A stretch of DNA of 64,000 nucleotides from Subtercola endophyticus (GTDB lineage Bacteria; Actinomycetota; Actinomycetes; Actinomycetales; Microbacteriaceae): contig NZ_CP087997.1 in the NCBI RefSeq assembly GCF_021044565.1, positions 2,294,001-2,358,000 on the forward strand, written 5' to 3'. Numbering within the stretch: position 1 is the stretch's first letter; each line of letters opens with the position of its first letter. The translations under genes were made by a program, and so were the position numbers. The notes beneath the pieces are model-generated. The model saw nothing but the letters and a program-made list of their open reading frames with translations. It was not told the DNA's origin and ran no database searches. This document shows, piece after piece, positions 8,587 through 16,298 of this stretch.

Positions 8587-9323
8587 GATTCTTCACCTCC
8601 TCGGCCGAGCGCCTCACGTGTCGCACGCAGCAGATCGTCTGAGGTGTACACGCCGTGCGTCATGATCTCCACCGCCGGCAGCGCCATCGCCGCCACTACC
8701 TCGTCGGTCAGGTCGATCGCTGATGTTCCCGCTGCCGCGCTCGCCGGCCCTGCGCCCGCTTGCCCTGCGCCCGCTAGCCCTGCGCCCGCCGGCCCCACGC
8801 CCCTCGACCGCACGGCCCGCGCGAACTGCCGCTCGAGCAACAGCGCCGACATGCTGTACGCGGTCAACGTGACCGCCCTCATGTGGGGATCGCTCGACGG
8901 CCGCACCGACCCGTTCGCCTCCCCCTCTTCGAAGACCCGTTCGGTGTATGCGACGAACTCGTCGAACAGGTGATCGCCCGCGGCAGAACCGTCGGCGAGC
9001 ATCCGGCCGATGTATCGCAACCACGGACGATGCTCGTCGGTGCGCCCGAGCCAGGCCCGGATGTTCGCACTGGCGCCCGGCTTCTCTCCGTTGCCGATCG
9101 TCTCGCCCGGCTTCTCAACCTCCGCGAGAATGTATTCGTCGCACGCCTGCCGCAGCCCGTCTTTCGAACCGAAGTGGTGCAGCACCAGCGCTGCGCTGAC
9201 GCCGACCTTCGCCGCGATCGCACGCACCGTCGTCTCACGAAACCCGTCGCGGCCGAACAGCTCGATGGCCACATCACGAATACGGGCTCGAGTCGTAGCA
9301 TCGTCGGGAGGCACTGAACGCAT
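8583..9323 (-). CDS. TetR-family regulator of the adjacent ABC exporter
   Basis: 246-residue TetR/AcrR regulator. HTH: TTVRAIAAKVGVSAALVLHHFGSKDGLRQACDEYI (about residues 30-64). The C-terminal domain carries an Ala/Gly-rich tandem stretch (PAGAGLAGAGQAGAGP) from imperfect 15-bp repeats near 8745-8800; this is odd for the family and is probably a surface loop. The ATG at 9323 is placed within a near-symmetrical operator, so the repressor likely covers its own start. An in-frame ATG at 9332 is an alternative. First gene of the tetR-ATPase-permease operon. Confidence 0.9.
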   Translation of the reverse strand: MRSVPPDDATTRARIRDVAIELFGRDGFRETTVRAIAAKVGVSAALVLHHFGSKDGLRQACDEYILAEVEKPGETIGNGEKPGASANIRAWLGRTDEHRPWLRYIGRMLADGSAAGDHLFDEFVAYTERVFEEGEANGSVRPSSDPHMRAVTLTAYSMSALLLERQFARAVRSRGVGPAGAGLAGAGQAGAGPASAAAGTSAIDLTDEVVAAMALPAVEIMTHGVYTSDDLLRATREALGRGGEES

Positions 9324-9353
9324 GTTCAACATACTAAACGCATGTTCAGTGCC
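9310..9353. promoter_or_regulatory. Palindromic TetR operator overlapping the start codon
   Basis: GGCACTGAAC (9310-9319) and GTTCAGTGCC (9344-9353) form a perfect 10-bp inverted repeat. Inside, AACGCATGTTCA occurs twice as a direct repeat (9317-9328 and 9337-9348), and each copy is itself part of a TGAAC/TAAAC-GCAT-GTTCA half-palindrome. The 20-bp spacing places two repressor dimers on one helical face. It spans the ATG of the TetR gene. Binding by that protein is inferred. Confidence 0.7.
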
Positions 9354-9438
9354 AGGCAAGCTCTCTAACCGATATCGGGTGCACTCGGCACGTTCGGCAC
9401 GCTCGACTATTCGGCGCGCTCGGTCCGTTCGCTCCGTT

Positions 9439-9474
9439 CGGTTCATTCGGTGCGCTCGGTTCATTCGGTGCGCT
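9439..9474. repeat. 18-bp tandem duplication at the 3' end of the HNH gene
   Basis: CGGTTCATTCGGTGCGCT is present twice in tandem (9439-9456, 9457-9474), with degenerate TTCGGYNCG units back to about 9369. The stop codon of the DUF222-HNH gene (9461-9463) lies in the second copy, so the repeat forms its 3' border. Low-complexity sequence of unknown function. Confidence 0.7.
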
Positions 9475-10966
9475 CGGACTCGCCGATACGCTCGGCGATT
9501 GCGTCGGCGAGTCGAGTTCGCGACTTCGTCGCCGGCGCCCATCGGCGGTGATGCCTGTCGATCCAGGGTGGTGCCTTGATCTGCGGAACCCCGGCGTGCA
9601 TGCGGATCTCCCACCCCGAGTGCTCGATCGTTCGATGATGGAACCAGCACACCAACACCCCATTGTCGGTGTGCGTCGGACCACCCGCGGCATGTTCATC
9701 GACATGGTGAATCTCGCACCACGACGCCGGAACCGAGCACCCCGGAATCACGCAACCGCCGTCTCGAAGCGTGATCGCCCGCCGCTGCCGGCCGTCGAAA
9801 CAACGCTGCTCCACGCCCAGCCGAACGATGCGCCCGTCGTCAGAGAGCAGCACACGCTGCACTCCCCCGGAGCAGACCAGCTGACGAACTGCGCGGACAG
9901 AAAGCGGCACATCACTGCCATCGACCCACCCCACACCGCGACCGGTGGCCACGTCGGACTCACGAACACTGACCACGACCGTCGCCGGCGCACCACCGAT
10001 CGACGGAGTCTCGGCGCTTCGGCTCGCCGCATCGAGTACCGACACGAACACGTCATGCTGTTGCTGGCCTCGTGACCGGTCATCCACGGGAATCGGCTGA
10101 CCGGCGCTAGCTGAGTCTGACTCTGAGTCGGAAGCAGAGACTGAAGCCGAGTCGAGCGGAAACGCGACCGGTTTCGTCACAGGCGAAAGATACGCGTCGA
10201 AGAGGCGCTGCAGGCGCGCCGCCGCCTCGGGCAGCAGCACTCCGGAGAGCGTCACGCCCGAAGAGGTAGCCCGGCCCAGCGAAAGACTGCGGTGCCGCAT
10301 GGCCCGCTCTTCATCGGGCTCAACACCGTCGGGGTCGATGACCGACCGCCACACTGCAGCCTGCAGCCGGAGCTCGTCGGCCGTCGCCGGTACCGCACAT
10401 TCCGCGCTGTCGCCGACAGCCGCCTGCACCAGCTCGGCCTCTGCAGCTTCGATCGCCGAACGGTCAGCCCGAAGCGAAGACACCGAAAGCCCGGTGACAA
10501 TTGCATTCGCAGCGTCGACGCAAACATTCACACCACCCAGCGTGCCGCCTAACGTGCCACCGAGCGCCGAACCGAGCACAGCAAACCGAGCTGGCAACTC
10601 TTGCCCGGTCACAGAGACACCCGGCCGAACAGCCTCACCCACACGCAAGAGCTTTGAGGCCGTCGCAGACGATACCCGCGTGATGCGCTGCACGAGCTCC
10701 GACGCAGTGCGACACCCCTTTCGCGCGGAGAGCCGATCACCGCCCAGCGAGGGCCGAGACCTCTCGCCGACCTCGCCGGCAGTAGCGACAACTATCGAAC
10801 CGCATTCCCTGTCGACCTCGGCGGCGACACCGACCACACGCAGTAGCTCGTCATCGGTCAACGACGAGGCACGCAGCCGTTCACGAAACTGCCGCAACAG
10901 CACAAGCGCAGCGTCGAGCTCGGCGGTGAGCCGGTCGTTGTGCCGCTTTGTCTGTGGTTCGGTCAT
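9461..10966 (-). CDS. DUF222 / HNH endonuclease signature protein
   Basis: 501-residue protein with an N-terminal DUF222 domain and a C-terminal HNH nuclease signature (CVIPGCSVP at about 396-404, then EIHHVDEH, then GVLVCWFHHRTIEH). Such proteins occur in many copies in Microbacteriaceae and other actinobacteria and are often called 13E12-type repeats; biochemical roles are mostly unproven. Low-complexity insertions (LGGTLGGTLGG; SASVSASDSESDSASAG) lie outside the nuclease core. Not a transposase: there are no flanking terminal repeats. Confidence 0.88.
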   Translation of the reverse strand: MTEPQTKRHNDRLTAELDAALVLLRQFRERLRASSLTDDELLRVVGVAAEVDRECGSIVVATAGEVGERSRPSLGGDRLSARKGCRTASELVQRITRVSSATASKLLRVGEAVRPGVSVTGQELPARFAVLGSALGGTLGGTLGGVNVCVDAANAIVTGLSVSSLRADRSAIEAAEAELVQAAVGDSAECAVPATADELRLQAAVWRSVIDPDGVEPDEERAMRHRSLSLGRATSSGVTLSGVLLPEAAARLQRLFDAYLSPVTKPVAFPLDSASVSASDSESDSASAGQPIPVDDRSRGQQQHDVFVSVLDAASRSAETPSIGGAPATVVVSVRESDVATGRGVGWVDGSDVPLSVRAVRQLVCSGGVQRVLLSDDGRIVRLGVEQRCFDGRQRRAITLRDGGCVIPGCSVPASWCEIHHVDEHAAGGPTHTDNGVLVCWFHHRTIEHSGWEIRMHAGVPQIKAPPWIDRHHRRWAPATKSRTRLADAIAERIGESERTE

Positions 10967-11086
10967 GCTTCTAGTTTCGCATATATGTTCGAGTAATGCT
11001 CAGCAATCGACGCCGATCCACGAATCTGTGGAGAATTCACCCGATTTAGACCTGTGGAAAACGCGCCCCCGATCCGCCTTGCACTT

Positions 11087-11130
11087 TTAGACAGATCGGT
11101 CTAAGTTGATCTTTAGACAGACCGGTACAA
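11087..11130. promoter_or_regulatory. Two TetR operators upstream of the SDR gene
   Basis: TTAGACAGATCGGTCTAA at 11087-11104 is a near-perfect palindrome. A second copy, TTAGACAGACCGGTACAA, follows at 11113-11130, 26 bp further. A third related site (12413-12430) precedes the TetR gene downstream. The shared consensus TTNGACAGAYCKGTCT marks this as the operator of that TetR regulator. It lies 87-130 bp upstream of the SDR start. Confidence 0.75.
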
Positions 11131-11216
11131 ATTGGGTTCAGCCGCACGGCCAGACAACAGACCAGCCGCCAGGCCAAACAACACACCAGCCAACAAACCA
11201 GACGATGGAGCAGAAA

Positions 11217-11969
11217 ATGACCCAGACAACAACCGACACACAGCGCCGCGAGCTGACCGGAAAAACGGCGCTCGTGACGGGTGCCACCTCCGGCATCGGG
11301 CGCGCCATCGCACTTCTGCTGGCATCCCAAGGCGCAGAAGTGCTGGTGCACGGCCGCAATGCGGCTCGCGCCGAGCAGGTCATTGAAGAGATCGAACTCT
11401 CGGGCGGATCGGCGCGCTTCATCGCCGCCGACCTCAGCGACCCTGCAGCCGCCGTTCAGCTGGCGGCAGACGCCGGGGAGGTCGACATTCTCATCAACAA
11501 CGCCGGGTTCTCGTGGTTCGGCGCATCTGCAGATCTCGACGCCGAAACCCTCGACAACCTTTTCGCCAGCAACGTGCAGTCTGCGTTCCTCTTGACCGCG
11601 GCCCTGGCGCCCGCAATGGCCGCGCGCGGTGAGGGCACCATCATCAACCTGTCGAGCATGGCCGGAATCATCGGTCTCGCCGGCGGCGCCGCCTACGGTG
11701 CGACGAAAGCCGCCATGTCGTCATTCACCCAGGCGTGGGCTGCCGAGTACAGTCCTCGTGGCGTGCGCGTGAACGCCGTGGCGCCCGGGCCCGTGCACAC
11801 GGGCGGTGCGGATGCCGCGAACACCGAAGCCCTGGGAAAGACGACCCTGCTCGGCCGCGCTGCACAGGCGAACGAGATCGCCGAGGTCGTCGGGTTCTTG
11901 GTTTCTGCGCGAGCCAGCTATGTCACCGGAGCGATCATCGCCGTCGACGGCGGTCGCACCGCCATCTAA
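11217..11969 (+). CDS. SDR-family oxidoreductase (FabG-like)
   Basis: 250-residue classical SDR: TGATSGIGRAIA (about residues 20-31), NNAG (about 92-95), catalytic Ser in LSSMAG and YGATK, ending in the YVTGAIIAVDGG motif of FabG-like enzymes. The ATG at 11217 is preferred over 11205 because GGAG at 11207-11210 is correctly spaced for it. First gene of a cluster with a VOC protein and a TetR regulator, preceded by a double operator. The substrate is unknown; regulation by the TetR protein encoded at 12442 is well supported by the shared operators. Confidence 0.9.
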   Translation: MTQTTTDTQRRELTGKTALVTGATSGIGRAIALLLASQGAEVLVHGRNAARAEQVIEEIELSGGSARFIAADLSDPAAAVQLAADAGEVDILINNAGFSWFGASADLDAETLDNLFASNVQSAFLLTAALAPAMAARGEGTIINLSSMAGIIGLAGGAAYGATKAAMSSFTQAWAAEYSPRGVRVNAVAPGPVHTGGADAANTEALGKTTLLGRAAQANEIAEVVGFLVSARASYVTGAIIAVDGGRTAI

Positions 11970-12045
11970 CGAACGACCACCCCCTAACCCGACTACCCCC
12001 GACCACCCCCACCCGCTCACCCAACACCCAGAAGGATCACCACTC

Positions 12046-12390
12046 ATGGCCACCACACTTTATGGAATCAGCTACGACGCCACAGACGCCGCACGCACCG
12101 CGAGCTTCTGGGCCGACGTGCTCGGGCGCACCGTGAACCCGGGCGCCTCCGCCGAATCGGCTTCGATCGCACCGAATGACGATCCTGCCGCGGGGCCGAC
12201 CCTCATGTTCCACCGGGTTCCTGAAGCGAAGAGCGTCAAGAACAGGGTGCATTTTGATCTCATCACGACGGAGTTCGAAAGCGAACTCACGCGCATCCTC
12301 AACCTCGGAGCCCAGGTGCGCGCAGAGTTCGATTCGTGGACGACCTTGGCCGACCCCGAGGGCAACGAGTTCGATCTGATTCGCGGATAG
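12046..12390 (+). CDS. VOC-family (glyoxalase/bleomycin-resistance fold) protein
   Basis: 114-residue single-domain VOC protein: TLYGISYDATDAARTASFWADVLG opens the first beta-alpha-beta-beta-beta module, and VHFDLITTEFESEL through ADPEGNEFDLI is the second, with metal-ligand-like His and Glu positions. RBS GAAGGATC precedes the ATG. It lies 76 bp after the SDR gene in the same orientation and probably in the same transcript. Whether it is an enzyme (lyase, dioxygenase) or a binding protein cannot be decided. Confidence 0.85.
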   Translation: MATTLYGISYDATDAARTASFWADVLGRTVNPGASAESASIAPNDDPAAGPTLMFHRVPEAKSVKNRVHFDLITTEFESELTRILNLGAQVRAEFDSWTTLADPEGNEFDLIRG

Positions 12391-12412
12391 CCGGCCGCGG
12401 GCATCCGGAGCT

Positions 12413-12430
12413 TTGTACAGATCTGTCTGA
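12413..12430. promoter_or_regulatory. Third TetR operator, upstream of the TetR gene
   Basis: TTGTACAGATCTGTCTGA contains the perfect palindrome ACAGATCTGT and matches the two sites at 11087-11130 at most positions. It lies 12 bp before the TetR ATG, the position expected for negative autoregulation. Confidence 0.65.
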
Positions 12431-12441
12431 TACTGTCGATC

Positions 12442-13044
12442 ATGGCCAAAACGTCAGCACCCTCGACCCCGAAGCGGTCAGCACGCGATAGGCTGCTGGC
12501 GGCCTCAGACGAGCTGTTCTACACCGAAGGCATCCACACCGTCGGAATCGACCGGGTCATCGAGAAGGCCGGCGTCGCCAAAGGGTCGCTGTATTACATC
12601 TTCGGCGGCAAAGATCAGCTCATCGAGGCCTACCTCTTCAACCGCCATCAGGCCTGGATGCACACCGTGCAACAGGGCCTCGACGCCGTCGACGAACCGC
12701 AAGCGAAGATACTCGCCGTATTCGACCAGCTCGGCACCCTGTTCGCCCAACCCGACTTTCGCGGCTGCGCGTTCATGAACGCCACCGCCGAGGCGCTTCC
12801 CGGAAGCCCCGAAGACCGGGCTGCAACGAAGTTCCGCGGCTGGATTCACGAACTGTTCGGTGAACTCGCAGGCGCTGCCGGTGCAACCGACCCGAAGGCC
12901 CTCGCCGACCAGCTCGTCGTGCTCTACGACGGCGCCAACACCACCGCGCAAATGGATAAGACCGCCGCCCCGGCCCGAACCGCGAAAACGATGGCGCAGC
13001 TTGTGCTCACCGCGACCCCTTTCGACCCACCACGGGTCAGCTGA
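12442..13044 (+). CDS. TetR/AcrR-family regulator
   Basis: 200-residue TetR regulator. The HTH reads HTVGIDRVIEKAGVAKGSLYYIFGGKDQLIEAYL (about residues 33-66), the form common in AcrR-type regulators that control SDR genes. The C-terminal domain includes LFAQPDFRGCAFMNATAE, seen in this subfamily's ligand pocket. The three-site operator set places it as the repressor of the SDR-VOC transcript and of itself. The inducer is unknown. Confidence 0.9.
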   Translation: MAKTSAPSTPKRSARDRLLAASDELFYTEGIHTVGIDRVIEKAGVAKGSLYYIFGGKDQLIEAYLFNRHQAWMHTVQQGLDAVDEPQAKILAVFDQLGTLFAQPDFRGCAFMNATAEALPGSPEDRAATKFRGWIHELFGELAGAAGATDPKALADQLVVLYDGANTTAQMDKTAAPARTAKTMAQLVLTATPFDPPRVS

Positions 13045-13112
13045 CGGAGCCTGCCCGCAACCCGCGCAGCGCTGCGCCCAGCACGCGCAGAGTTCTGCCA
13101 CCCGCTCGCGCC

Positions 13113-13147
13113 AGCGCAGCGCAGCGCAGTGCAGCGCAGTGCGCTGC
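13113..13147. repeat. GCGCAG/TGCAG microsatellite-like tract
   Basis: Short tandem AGCGCAGCGC/AGTGCAGCGC units between the convergent TetR and SRPBCC genes. It can fold on itself and may serve as a terminator, but no defined stem with T-run is seen. Confidence 0.5.
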
Positions 13148-13172
13148 ACCCGCCACACGTGCAGACCGGACG

Positions 13173-14156
13173 CTACGCGCGCACGCCCTGCCCGATCAGC
13201 CCTTCGAGACGCGCATAACTCGTCTCCATGCCGCCCGTCATTCCGGTCGCCAGGATCGCGTCGCGCTGCTCCACGTTCGCGTACGTGATGACAAGCGACA
13301 GCAAGGTGCCTGCCTCGACGGGCGTGAGCGTGAGTTCGTTCAACGTCGCCGGAAAGTCCGTGCCGATCATCGCTTCGGTCGTGACCGCCCGGTACGGCGG
13401 TTCGGATTCGAGCAGCTCGCCGGTGAAACCGAACCCCTCACCGCCGCCGACTGGCTCCCACACGTAGCGATAGCTCTCGCCGACAGCGGCGGCAACTTCG
13501 CAGACCGGCATCGTCCACCCCTCCGGGCCGAGCAGCCACTGCTGCATGAGAGCGGCGTCGTTGTGCGCGCGCCAGACCTCGTCGATCGGGCCGTGGATGA
13601 TGCGTGCCACCCGCACCTGTGTGTCGCTGAGGAGCTGGGCATCCGCTGCGCGCTCGGCCGCGAACGCCGCGAGGTCGGCGAGTACGGTGTCGATCTGAGA
13701 CATGGCCTCCTTCGTTCCCTCGAGCATGCCCATCTCGACTAGCTGCTCGAGTTGCTCGAGTGACCCGAAGCTCGCAATGCTCGTGACGCGCGAGCCGGAA
13801 TCCGTTGCTTCGAAGGTGAAGGTCATGCGGGTCGCCGGCAGATCGGTGTTCGGCACGCCGCTCGCATCTGCGAACGAGTCGATCACCTCGAACGACTCGG
13901 TCGGGATGACCGATTCCCAGCGCCAGCAGCCGTAGTGCTCGTCGCCCGACGGCCCCGTCATCTTGTAGACGCTGCGGCCACCGGATGCGGCGTCATGACG
14001 CATGAACGTTGCGGGGTACGTAGGCGGACCCCAGAAGCGCTCGATCTGGCGCGGATCGGTATAGGCGTCCCAGAGCCGCCGCAGGGGCGCGGCGAAATCG
14101 GCGACGATCGTGATGGTGAGCTTGTCGAGGTCTTTCTCGACGGTTGTTACGGGCAT
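13173..14156 (-). CDS. Double-domain SRPBCC (AHSA1-like) protein
   Basis: 327 residues made of two AHSA1-type SRPBCC domains in tandem. The first opens with ADFAAPLRRLWDAYTDPRQIERFWGPP, the second with RIIHGPIDEVWRAHNDAALMQQWLLGP. Relatives usually have one domain of 140-160 residues, so this is a natural fusion. Members bind hydrophobic ligands or act as polyketide-cyclase-like proteins. It is the second gene after an ArsR regulator (2-bp gap), a very common actinobacterial pair; the regulator should control it. Confidence 0.9.
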   Translation of the reverse strand: MPVTTVEKDLDKLTITIVADFAAPLRRLWDAYTDPRQIERFWGPPTYPATFMRHDAASGGRSVYKMTGPSGDEHYGCWRWESVIPTESFEVIDSFADASGVPNTDLPATRMTFTFEATDSGSRVTSIASFGSLEQLEQLVEMGMLEGTKEAMSQIDTVLADLAAFAAERAADAQLLSDTQVRVARIIHGPIDEVWRAHNDAALMQQWLLGPEGWTMPVCEVAAAVGESYRYVWEPVGGGEGFGFTGELLESEPPYRAVTTEAMIGTDFPATLNELTLTPVEAGTLLSLVITYANVEQRDAILATGMTGGMETSYARLEGLIGQGVRA

Positions 14157-14158
14157 GA

Positions 14159-14572
14159 TCAGCCTTTCTCGTTTTCGGGGTGTTCGCGTTCGAGCTGTTC
14201 GTGTTCGGGATGCTCGTGTTCGGTTTGCTCGTGTTCGGTTTGCTCACTCAGCAGCGCGTCGAGGCGGTCGATTCTCGAACGCCAGAGTTGCTCGAACTGG
14301 TCGAGCAGGCGCTGGGCTTGCCGGATGCGCTCGGGCTCACCTCGCACCATTCGCTCGCGGCCGCGTGGTTGCTTCGTCACGAGCCTCGCCTCCTCGAGCA
14401 CAGCGACGTGCTTCTGCACGGCCGCGAATGACATGTCGTACGAATCGGCGAGCTGGGACACCGAGACCTCGGCGACGAGAGTTCGGCGAACGATGTCACG
14501 CCTCGTCGCGTCGGCGAGCGCTCGGAAGATGCGATTCACGTCTTCGTCAGTGAGTACTTTTTCTACAACCAT
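14159..14572 (-). CDS. ArsR-family (SdpR-like) transcriptional regulator
   Basis: 137-residue winged-helix regulator: RIFRALADATRRDIVRRTL (residues 14-32), HTH VSVSQLADSYDMSFAAVQKHVAVLEEARLV. No metal-binding Cys pair is present; it belongs to the non-metal SdpR-like group associated with SRPBCC genes. The C-terminus is an unusual repeat of EQTEHEQTEHEHPEHEQ, rich in Glu and His. The ATG lies inside a palindromic operator. Confidence 0.9.
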   Translation of the reverse strand: MVVEKVLTDEDVNRIFRALADATRRDIVRRTLVAEVSVSQLADSYDMSFAAVQKHVAVLEEARLVTKQPRGRERMVRGEPERIRQAQRLLDQFEQLWRSRIDRLDALLSEQTEHEQTEHEHPEHEQLEREHPENEKG

Positions 14573-14581
14573 TTGGTTGTA
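14564..14581. promoter_or_regulatory. ArsR operator overlapping the start codon
   Basis: TACAACC (14564-14570) and GGTTGTA (14575-14581) form a perfect 7-bp inverted repeat around a 4-bp centre, covering the ATG of the ArsR gene. Position and symmetry fit autoregulation. Confidence 0.65.
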
Positions 14582-14636
14582 CGTTAGTCGCGATTCGGCA
14601 GGATTGCAAGCAGAAACCGTCTACAGTGCAGGCGTT

Positions 14637-16298
14637 CTACAGCGCAGGCGTTCGGCCCGGCGCAACCCGGCGGCGGCTTCGCGCCTCATAGTCGTAGGCA
14701 TAACGCAGCAGGGCACTGTCGTCGTAGGCCGCGCCCGCGAAGGTGAGCCCCACGGGCATCCCGATGTCTGACAGGATGCCCATCGGCACGGTCACGGTGG
14801 GGATGCCGAGGTGCCGCGGCACCAGATTGCCGTTCGCCACCCACGTTCCGTTGCGCCACGCCCGCTCTGCCGAGTCGGGGTTGGTGTCGGCATCTGCCGC
14901 GCCGATGTCGGCCACGGCGGGAAAGACGATGGCGTTCAGACCCGAGGCCTCGAGCCACTCCTCGAAATCCACTCGCCGGGTGCGCTCCAAACCCGCGAGC
15001 CCCTCCGCGAGCGACGGAATCTGCTCGAGCGGAGTGATGCCCTCGCTGCGGGCCCGAGTCACATAGTCGGCCAGGTCGAAGTCGTCGTCGCCATACCGAT
15101 CGGGCAGAGCCCCCTCGGGGCTCGGAAAGATCTGCGGCCCGTCGACGTCGGCGAGCGCGTGCAGCGCGGGGTCGCCGTTGGCCTCGAGAAAGTCGTGCCA
15201 GCCGAACATCGACAGCTGCCAGAGCTCGGCTTCGGCGAACTCCCGAGACACGAATCCGCGGGTCGCGAGAGTGGATGCACCGGGCCGATCGCCCTCGTAA
15301 TTCGACACCACGGGCAGGTCGACTTCGACCACCTCGGCACCGAGCGCTTCGAGGTCGGCGCGAGCCCGCTGCCAGAGTTCGATGACGGATGCCCGGGTCT
15401 CGATGGGCGTGCTGATTCCGTCGTCGCGATTGATGTACATGCGCGGTACGCCCAACCGCATGCCCTGCAGCGCGCCCGTCACCCGCAGTTCGTCGTACGA
15501 AACCGGCCGCACGTCGGAGGCACGCGGAATCGGCACCCACGGCTGGGTGCGCCAGAAGTCGCCGCGGGTTTCGGTGTCGTCGGCGACGACGCATTCGAGA
15601 ACGGTCAGCAGATCATCCATTGTTCTCGTGTGGGGCACCACCACATCCATCGTCGGCACGAGCGGCCAATTGCCGCGCACCGAGATGACTCCTCGCGACG
15701 GGGTGTACGCGACGAGCGCGTTGTTCGAAGCAGGTGCGCGGCCCGACGACCAGGTCTCTTCGCCGAGGCCGAAGGCGGCGAAACTCGCGGCCGTCGCCGT
15801 GCCCGACCCGTTCGACGACCCCGAGGCGAAGGCCGCGGTGAGGTAGTCGGCGTTATACGGGCTCTCGGCCCGGCCGTACAGCCCGCGCTGCATGCCACCG
15901 TTGGCCATCGGCGGCATGTTCGTCAGTCCGATGAGCACGGCACCGGCGGCGCGCAGGCGAGCGATGGTGAAGGCATCGTCGGTAGCGACGAGCTCGGCGA
16001 AGGCCGGCGACCCGGCCGCCACGGTGAGGCCGCGCACCTTGTAACTGTCTTTGGCGGTGTACGGAATTCCGTCGAGCGGGCCGCGTGCTTCGCCACGAGA
16101 CCGTCGCCCGTCAGACTGGCGCGCCTCGGCGAGCGCGTCGGGATTCATCACGACCACCGAGTTGAGCAGAATTCCGCTGTGATCGTACCGGGCGATACGT
16201 TCGAGGTACTGCGCGACCAGCTCGACGCTCGTCACCGCTCCCTGCACGAGGGCCGCCGCAAGGTCGGCGAGGCTCGCCTCGACCACGCTGAACGTCAT
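14637..16298 (-). CDS. Amidase-signature family hydrolase
   Basis: 553-residue amidase. The Ser-cisSer-Lys triad can be placed: Lys83 in YTAKDSYKVRG, the cis-Ser in SGSSNGSG (about 159-166), nucleophile Ser185 in EETWSSGR, where most relatives have TDTGGSIR. The ATG at 16298 overlaps the agmatine deiminase stop (ATGA). An uninterrupted frame upstream of this ATG runs antisense to nothing and overlaps the deiminase gene, so it is rejected. With the deiminase it may cleave N-carbamoylputrescine or another amide; nitrilase-type AguB normally does this, and none is in the window. Confidence 0.88.
   Translation of the reverse strand: MTFSVVEASLADLAAALVQGAVTSVELVAQYLERIARYDHSGILLNSVVVMNPDALAEARQSDGRRSRGEARGPLDGIPYTAKDSYKVRGLTVAAGSPAFAELVATDDAFTIARLRAAGAVLIGLTNMPPMANGGMQRGLYGRAESPYNADYLTAAFASGSSNGSGTATAASFAAFGLGEETWSSGRAPASNNALVAYTPSRGVISVRGNWPLVPTMDVVVPHTRTMDDLLTVLECVVADDTETRGDFWRTQPWVPIPRASDVRPVSYDELRVTGALQGMRLGVPRMYINRDDGISTPIETRASVIELWQRARADLEALGAEVVEVDLPVVSNYEGDRPGASTLATRGFVSREFAEAELWQLSMFGWHDFLEANGDPALHALADVDGPQIFPSPEGALPDRYGDDDFDLADYVTRARSEGITPLEQIPSLAEGLAGLERTRRVDFEEWLEASGLNAIVFPAVADIGAADADTNPDSAERAWRNGTWVANGNLVPRHLGIPTVTVPMGILSDIGMPVGLTFAGAAYDDSALLRYAYDYEARSRRRVAPGRTPAL

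Noticed and set aside
9360..9475. TTCGG/GCTCGG repeats as a CRISPR-like array
   Set aside because: No regular spacers; it is a degenerate short tandem repeat at a gene end.
9461..10966. DUF222-HNH gene as part of an insertion sequence or intron
   Set aside because: No terminal inverted repeats, target duplication or intron structure found around it.
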